A DNA stretch of 64,000 bases, taken from Lichenostomus cassidix (taxonomy: Eukaryota > Chordata > Aves > Passeriformes > Meliphagidae). Numbering within the stretch: the stretch's first letter is position 1; each line of letters starts with the position of its first letter. The stretch lies in assembly GCA_008360975.2 (NCBI GenBank), contig CM039182.1, positions 151,999,858 to 152,063,857 of the forward strand. The letters are read 5' to 3'. The translations under genes were made by a program, and so were the position numbers. Shown in pieces: positions 57,901 through 64,000 of this stretch. The notes beneath the pieces are model-generated. The model saw only the letters and a list, made by a program, of their open reading frames with translations. It was not told the DNA's origin and ran no database searches.

Positions 57901-60900
57901 CTCCACCACAGTCCCACCATATCCTGAGATCTCAGCATCTCCACCAAGGTCCCACCACACCCTGGGGGTTCTATTGTCCACCATGGTCCCACTATGTTCT
58001 AGAGATCCCAATATCTCCACCCTCGTCCCACCAGGTCCTGGAGATCTCAGCATCTCCACCAAGGTCACACCATGGTTCCCACCACGTTCTGGAGATCTCA
58101 ATGTCTCCACCATGGTCCTACAATGTTCTGGAGGTTCTATTGTCCACCATGGTCACACCATGGTCCCACCAGGTCCTGGAGGTTCTATAGTCCATTATGG
58201 TCATACCATGGTCTGGAGATCTCAGCATCTCCCCCATGGTCCCACCATCTTCTGGAGGTTCTATTGTCCACCATGGTCCCACCATGTTCTGGAGATCTCA
58301 CTGTCCCACCATGGTCCAACTGCATCCTGGAGATATCAACATCTCCACCAAGGTCACACCATGGTCCCACCATGTCCTGAAGGTCCCACCATGTTCTGGA
58401 GATCTCAGCATCTCCACCACATCGTGGAGATCTCAACATCTCCACCATGGTCACACCATGTTCTGGAGATGCCAACATCTCCACCACGGTCCCACCACGC
58501 TCTCATGGTCTCAACATCTCCACCATGGTCCCACCAGGTTCTGGAGATCTCAATGCCCACCATGGTCCCACCACAGCCTGGGGATCTCACTGTCCACCAA
58601 GGTCACACCATGTTCTGGAGATCTCAATATCTCCACCACATCCTGGACATCTCAATGTCCACCCTGGTCCCACCATGTCCTGGAGGTTCTATTGTCCACC
58701 ATGGTCCCACCAGGCCATGGAGATCTCAACATCTCCACCAAGGTCACACCAAGGTCACACCACATCCTGAGGTCCCCACGGTCCCCCCCTGGTCCTCACA
58801 GGACGTCCTGATCCCTGAAGGTCCCTGAAGGTCCCCAGGTGTCCCCAAGTGTCCCTGAGTGTCTCTGAGTGTCCCAGGTGTCCCAGGCGTCCCCAAGTGC
58901 CCCAGGTGTCCCCAGATGTCCCCGAGTGTCTCCAGGTGTCCCCAAGTGTCCCCAAGTGTCTCAGGTGTCCCCAGGTGTCTCTGAGTGTCTCAGGTGTCCC
59001 CAGGTGTCCCAGATGTCCCCAGGTGTCCCTGAGTGTCCCCAGGTATCCCAGGTGTCCCCAAGTGTTCCCAAGTGTCCCTGAGTGTCCCAGGTGTCCCCAA
59101 GTGTCATGTCCCCAGATGTCCCAGGTGTCCCGGTGTCCCTGAGCATCTCAGGTGTCCCAGGTGTCCCGGTGTCCCCAGGTGTCTCAGGTGTCCCCAGGTG
59201 TCCCAGGTGTCCCCACCTGTCCCCGGTGTCCCTGTCCCCACCTGTTGGTGTCGATGACGATGGCCGGCCCGGGCAGGCTGTGGTCACAGCCCAGGTCACC
59301 CAGCAGGTACACAGGTGTGTCCAGGTAACCTCCCTCGAAATAGCAGCGTGTCACCTGCGGGGGTGACAGCCCTGTCACCTCTGGGCCACTGGTCACCCCC
59401 TGGTCACCCCCTGGGTCACCTCTGGGTCACTGGTCACCCCTGTCACCTCTGGGCCACTGGTCATCCTCTGGGTCACTGGTCATCCCTGGTCACCCATGGT
59501 CATCCTCTGGGTCACCTTTGTCCCCTGGTCACCTTTGGGTCACCTCTGTGCCACTGGTCATTCCCTAGGTCACCTCTGGTCATCTCTGGGTCACCCCTGG
59601 TCATCCCTCTGGTCACCTCTGTGCCACTGGTCATCCCCTGGTCACCTCTGGGTCACCTCTGTGCCACTGGTCATCCCTGGTCACCCCTGGGTCACCTCTG
59701 TGCCACTGGTCATCCCCTGGTCATCCCTGGGTCACTCCCTGGTCATTCCCTGGTCACCTCTGTGCCATGGTCATCCCCTGGTCACCTCTGGGTCACCTCC
59801 GGGTCACTGGTCATTCCTTGGTCACCCCCTGGTCACCCCTGGTCACTCTCTGGTCACCTCTGTGCCACTGGTCATCCCTTGGTCACCTTTGGGTCACCTC
59901 TGTCCTCTGGGGTTACCTTTGGGTCACCCCTGGCTACCCCTGGTCATCCCTTGGTCACCCCTGAGGTCACCCCCTGTCACCTCCTGGTCGTCCTTGGGTC
60001 ACCCTTGGGTCATCCCCTTGTCATCCCCTGGTCACCCCCGAGTCACCCTCAGGTCACTGCCGGGTCACCCCTGGTCACCTCCTGGCCATCCCTGGGTCAC
60101 CCCCCGGTCACCTCTGTCCCCTAAGGTCACCCCCAGGTCACCCGGGGTCATCCCCTGTGCCCTTGGGTCACCCCTGGTCACCCCCAGGTGACCCCCTGGT
60201 CACTGTGGGTCACCCCCAGGTCACCCCCTGGTCACTGTGGGTCACCTCCAGGTCACTCTCAGCCCCCCTGGTCACTCCAAGGTCACCCCCAGGACCCTCC
60301 GGGTTCCTCCCCAACCCCTGAGGTCCTACAAGTACCTCCAGCCCCACTGACCCCACTGACCCCAAATCCGCCCAGCCCCACTGACCCCACTGATCCTCCC
60401 CAGACCCACTGACCCCTCTGACCCCACAGACCCACTGACCTCCAGCCCCACTGACCCCACTGACCCCACATCCCTCCCAGCCCCATTGATCCCCCCAACC
60501 CCATTAACCCTAATTCCCCTCAGCCCCATTAACCCTAATTACCCCCATCCCATTAAACCTAATTACCCCCAACCCCATTAACCCCAATTCCCTCCATCCC
60601 ATTAACCCCAATTACTCCATCCCATTAACCCTAATTACCCCCATCCCCATTAACCCTAATTACCCTCAGCCCCATTAACCCCATTAACCCCAATTCCCCT
60701 CACCGGCTCCACCTGGGGGCAGCTCCCAATTCCCCAAAATCCCATTAACATCATTAACCCCATTAACCCCAAATCCCAAACCCCAATCCCATTAACCCTT
60801 TATTCCCCTCACCGTCTCCACCCTGGGCGGTTCCCCCCTTGGCTCCAGCGGTTTCTCCTCGATCCCCCATTAACCCCAAACCCTATTAACCTCATTAGCC

Positions 60901-63395
60901 CCAAATCCCATTACCCCATTGACCCTAAATCCCATTAACCCCCAACCCCATTAACCCCATTAACCGCAAATCCCATTATGCCCATTAACCCCATTAACCC
61001 CAAACCCCAATCCCATTAACCCCTTATTCCCCGTACCGTCTCCACCCTGGGCGGTTCCCCCCGCGGCTCCAGCGGTTTCTCCTCGATCCCCCATTAATCC
61101 CAAACCCCATTAACCCCAAACCCCATTAACCCCAAACCCCATTAACCCCATTAACCCCAAATCCCAAATCCCAATCCATTAACCCCAATCCCATTAACCC
61201 CTTACTCCCCGTACCGTCTCCACCCTGGGTCTCTCCCCCCTTGGCTCCAGAGGTTTCTCCTCGATCCCCCATTAACCCCAAACCCCATTAACCCCAAACC
61301 CCATTAACCCCAAATCCCAAACCCCATTAACCCTTTATTCCCCGTACCGTCTCCACCCTGGGCGGCTCCCCCCTTGGCTCCAGCGGTTTCTCCTCGATCC
61401 CCCATTAACCCCAAACCCTATTAACCCCATTAACCCCATTAACCCCAAACCCTATTAACCCCATTAACCCCAAATCCCATTAACCCCAAATCCAAACCCC
61501 ATTAACCCTTTATTCCCCATACCGTCTCCACCCTGGGCGGTTCCCCTCTTGGCTCCAGCGGTGTCTCCTCGATCCCCCATTAACCCCATTAACCCCATTA
61601 ACCCCAAATCCCAAACTCCATTAACCCCTTATTCCCCGTACCGTCTCCACCCTGGGCGGTTCCCCCCTTGGCTCCAGCGGTTTCTCCTCGATCCCCTCGG
61701 TGCATCCGGTGCCTCTGACCCGCAGATCGTCCACCAGCACTGTCCGGCCGGCCATGGTGAACCCGAACTCCTGCTGGTACCTGAGGGGACATTGGGGACA
61801 TTGGGGACAGTGACAGGGACACCAGACATGGTGAACCCGAACTCCTGCTGGTACCTGAGGGGACATTGGGGACATTGGGGACATTGGGGACACTGGGGAC
61901 ATTGGGGACATTGGGGACATTGGGGACAGTGGTGACACCAGACATGGTGAACCCGAACTCCTGCTGGTACCTGAGGGGACATTGGGGACATTGGGGACAA
62001 TGGGGACACTGGGGACATTGGGGACATTGGGGACATTGGGGACACACCGGCCATGGTGAACCCGAACTCCTGCTGGTACCTGACAGGGGACATTGGGGAC
62101 ATTGGGGACATTGGGGACATTGGGGACATTGAGGACAGTGACACACTGGACATGGTGAACCCAAACTCCTGCTGGTACCTGGGGACAGTGAGGGGACATT
62201 GGGGACATTGGGGACAGGGACACTAAACATGGTGAAGCCAAACTCCTGCTGGTACCTGGGGACACTGGGGACAGTGACATGGACAGGGACAGGGACAGGG
62301 CTGGTGTCACCACAGGGGGCTGGTGGCACTGGGATAGAACAGGCAGCACCAGGACAGGCTGGTGGCACTGGGAGAGGACTGGTGTGACTGGGACATGGGT
62401 GGTGTCACCGGGACAGGTTAGTGTCACCATGGCAGGCTGGTGGCACTAGGACAGGGCTAGTGTCACCACAGCAGGCTGGTGTCACAGGGACAGGACTAGT
62501 GTCACAGGGAAAGGTTGGTGGGGTGTCACCACGAGGCGTGTCACGGGACAGCTGGTGTCACCAGGCAGGCTGGTGTCACCGCAGTGCGCTGGTGTCACTG
62601 GGACAGGGATGGTGGCACTGGGACAGACTGATGTCACCATGGGTGTGTCAGGGGCTGGTGTCACCGCGGCAGGCTGGTGGCACTGGGACAGGCTGGTGGC
62701 ACTGGGACAGGGATGATGTCACCAGGACATGACTGGTGTCACCAGGACAGGTTGGTGTCACCATGGCAGGTTGGTGGCACTGGGACAGGCTGATGTCACC
62801 AGGACAGACTGGTGTCACCATGGCAGCCTGGTGTCACTGGGACAAGGATGTCACAGGGACAGGTTGATGTCACCAGGACAGGACTGGTGGCACAGGGACA
62901 GCCTGATGTCACCGTGGCATGCTGGTGGCACTGGGACAGGGTGGTGGCACTGGGACAGACTGATGTCACCATGGTGGTGTGTGGCATGCTTGTGGCACTG
63001 GGACAGACTGATGTCACCAGGACAGGTGGGTACGGTGTGATGTCACCAGGACAGCCTGATGTCACCATGACAGCCCGATGTCACCGTGGCATGCTGGTGG
63101 CAATGGGACAGGCTGATGTCACCAGGACAAGGATGTCACAGGGACAGCCTGATGTCACCAGGACAGCCTGATGTCACCATGACAGGACTAATGTCACAGG
63201 GACAGCCTGATGTCACCATGCCAGCCCGCTGTCACCGTGTCCCCTGCTGTCACTGACCGGGCGGTGAAGGCAGCCAGGAAGTCCCCGGCGGCGCAGGTGT
63301 CAGGGCCGGCGGGGTGACCTCGCGGTGACACCATGAGGGCACAGTCGGTGCCATCGTAGCGCAGGTGCAGGAACGGCTCCGTGCTGATCTGCGAC
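54967..63395 (-). CDS. OPLAH: 5-oxoprolinase, five central exons (piece 2 of 3)
   Basis: Five consecutive exons lie on the - strand: 63395-63258, 61780-61642, 59354-59242, 57187-57036 and 55127-54967. All phases match, giving about 234 residues. They read [20 protein letters not shown], then [20 protein letters not shown], then [18 protein letters not shown], then [26 protein letters not shown], and finally [20 protein letters not shown] and [20 protein letters not shown] with VQFQ. This is the end of the hydantoinase A-like half and the start of the hydantoinase B-like half, roughly residues 570-800 of about 1288 (position from memory of the mammalian protein). Upstream exons must lie beyond 64000, and downstream exons in or beyond the gap at 54398-54897. 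Confidence 0.92.
55128..57035 (-). repeat. OPLAH intron array (aggaaccaccaggaccaccc)n with two exon-edge copies
   Basis: The intron between exons 57187-57036 and 55127-54967 is a 1.9-kb array of caggaaccac/caggaccac units. It contains two copies of the downstream exon's 5' edge (about 55549-55610 and 55849-55905) with acceptor cccgcag. Both lack one base of the true exon (gtgcgaccatctg instead of gtgcgacccatctg on the + strand), so they are out of frame as copies. Confidence 0.9.
57188..58790. repeat. OPLAH intron array (ccaccatggtcccaccatgttctggagatctca)n
   Basis: Units of 30-60 bases made of ctccaccatggtccc, accatgttctggagatctca and ttctattgtccaccatgg fill 1.6 kb. The ctccaccatggt core resembles the start region of the adjacent exon (ctccaccacgatggtg at 57173-57187), but the match is too short to call an exon-edge copy. 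Confidence 0.88.
58800..59241. repeat. OPLAH intron array (ccccaggtgtcc)n
   Basis: Nine- to twelve-base units ccccaggtgtcccaggtgtc repeat up to the donor of the exon at 59242. Each unit has cag|gtgtcc on the + strand. Confidence 0.88.
59355..60290. repeat. OPLAH intron array (ggtcacctctgggtcactggtcatcccct)n
   Basis: Units of about 10-50 bases made of ctggtcatcccctggtcacc, tctgggtcacctctgtgcca and similar repeat next to the exon at 59354-59242. No clear exon-edge copy is seen. Confidence 0.88.
60300..60690. repeat. OPLAH intron arrays (ccccactga)n and (cccattaaccctaatta)n
   Basis: A short ccccactgaccccactgatc run (60340-60480) passes into cccattaaccctaattaccc units (60480-60690). The latter is not a telomeric repeat. 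Confidence 0.85.
60691..61641 (-). repeat. OPLAH intron array with copies of the 3' edge of exon 61780-61642
   Basis: Five full copies and one partial copy of the last 55-60 bases of the exon plus donor lie near 60801-60868, 61024-61095, 61203-61270, 61334-61400, 61510-61572 and (partial) 60695-60715. On the - strand they read GAGGAGAAACCGCTGGAGCC, then GAGACG|gtacggg, encoding [16 protein letters not shown], followed by ggggttaatggggttaatgg filler. Confidence 0.92.
61781..62270 (-). repeat. OPLAH intron array with copies of the 5' edge of exon 61780-61642
   Basis: Five extra copies of the acceptor and first 30-35 bases of the exon occur near 61853, 61972, 62081, 62177 and 62256. On the - strand they read GTACCAGCAGGAGTTCGGGT then TCACCATG, encoding YQQEFGFTM. 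They are separated by tccccaatgtccccaatg units. The copies farthest from the exon carry more changes (TTTGG for TTCGG). Confidence 0.92.
62280..63240. repeat. OPLAH intron array (ggtgtcaccatggcaggctggtggcactgggacagg)n
   Basis: Units of 15-40 bases made of ctggtgtcaccatggcagg, ggtggcactgggacagg and ctgatgtcaccaggacag fill the intron next to the exon at 63395-63258. No clear exon-edge copy is recognised. Confidence 0.88.
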
Positions 63396-64000
63396 CTGGG
63401 GACAGCGGGGGACAGCGGTGACATCACTGTCACCAGTGTCACTGTCACCGTGTCATGTACGTCACTGTCACTGTGTACTGTCATCATGTCACGTGGCATT
63501 GTCACTGTGTCACTGTGTCCCCTTGTCATCACTGTCACCGTGTCATTGTCACTGTGTCAAGTCACTGTTCACTTCACCAGTGTCATTGTCACCGTGTCAC
63601 TGTGTCACTGTGTTACTGTGTCAATGTCACTGTCACTGTGTCACCAAGTCACTGTGTCACCTTGTCATCACTGTCACCATGTCACTGTCACCGTGTCAAT
63701 GTCACCGTGTCACTGTGTCACTGTGTTACTGTCACCAGTGTCACTGTGTCATTGTCACCGGTGTCACTGTGTCACCTTGTCATCACTGTCACCAGTGTCA
63801 TTGTCACCATGTCACCGTGTCACTGTTGTGTCAATGTCACTGTGTCAATGTCACTGTCACTGTGTCACCAGTACTGTGTCACCTTGTCATCGTGTCACCA
63901 GTGTCATTGTCACTGTGTTAATGTCACTGTGTCACTCTGTGTCACTGTCACCAATGTCACTGTGTCATTGTCACCAGTGTCATTGTGTCACTGTGTCATG
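63396..64000. repeat. (gtcactgtgtcaccgtgtcatt)n repeat to the window edge
   Basis: Six-, nine- and twelve-base units gtcact, gtgtcaccagtgtcattg and gtcaccgtgtca fill the intron upstream of the exon at 63395 and run off the right edge of the window. Confidence 0.9.

Noticed and set aside
60480..61640. Telomere-like ccctaa tract
   Set aside because: ccattaacccc and ccctaattacccc units do not match ccctaa repeats and are interrupted by OPLAH exon-edge copies.

Overview
The window is vertebrate nuclear DNA, most likely a GC-rich bird microchromosome (inferred from gene content, gene order and extreme minisatellite density; no species is named by the sequence). It carries four spliced genes of the conserved block that in mammals reads SMPD5-OPLAH-EXOSC4-GPAA1: a neutral sphingomyelinase (SMPD5-like, 13511-21001, +), GPAA1 (exons 1-5 only, 41726-32099, -), EXOSC4 (complete, 49621-45462, -) and OPLAH (5-oxoprolinase), whose exons lie in three separate pieces: N-terminus at 50973-53168 (+), centre at 63395-54967 (-) and C-terminus with stop at 29314-29033 (-). 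Two runs of exactly 500 N (31058-31557 and 54398-54897) divide the window into three contigs. The OPLAH pieces and mammalian gene order both fit the order contig 1 - contig 3 - reversed contig 2, so contig 2 is very probably misplaced and inverted in this scaffold.

Contig 1 (1-31057): about 13 kb of successive tandem arrays with a candidate promoter-like island near 7.3-8.3 kb and an array with repeated kappaB-type palindromes just upstream of SMPD5; then SMPD5 with seven coding exons; then eight further kilobases of arrays, ending in the last coding exon of OPLAH. Contig 2 (31558-54397): GPAA1, EXOSC4 and the first two OPLAH exons. EXOSC4 and OPLAH diverge from a CpG-rich bidirectional promoter holding four ZNF143-type sites and seven CCACGCCC boxes. 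Contig 3 (54898-64000): five consecutive central OPLAH exons.

Almost every non-coding base belongs to a tandem array, and each intron has its own unit. The most striking signal is that many units contain the edge of the neighbouring exon together with its splice site. Copies of an exon's 5' edge fill the upstream intron and copies of its 3' edge fill the downstream intron, so exons look as if they had been copied outward in both directions. In OPLAH intron 2 this gives five 48-nt in-frame mini-exons, four with acceptor AG, all with donor GT. SMPD5 intron 1 has similar 15-19 nt micro-exons. Arrays have also entered coding sequence: about 320 residues in the SMPD5 linker, a 4 x 24-bp insert in the OPLAH C-terminus, and the last codons plus stop of EXOSC4.

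The gene products are unrelated in pathway: sphingomyelin hydrolysis (SMPD5), GPI-anchor attachment in the ER (GPAA1), RNA exosome core (EXOSC4) and glutathione-cycle 5-oxoproline hydrolysis (OPLAH). They are neighbours by conserved synteny, not by operon logic. Very long reading frames across the arrays are by-products of repeat units without stops and are not annotated as genes.
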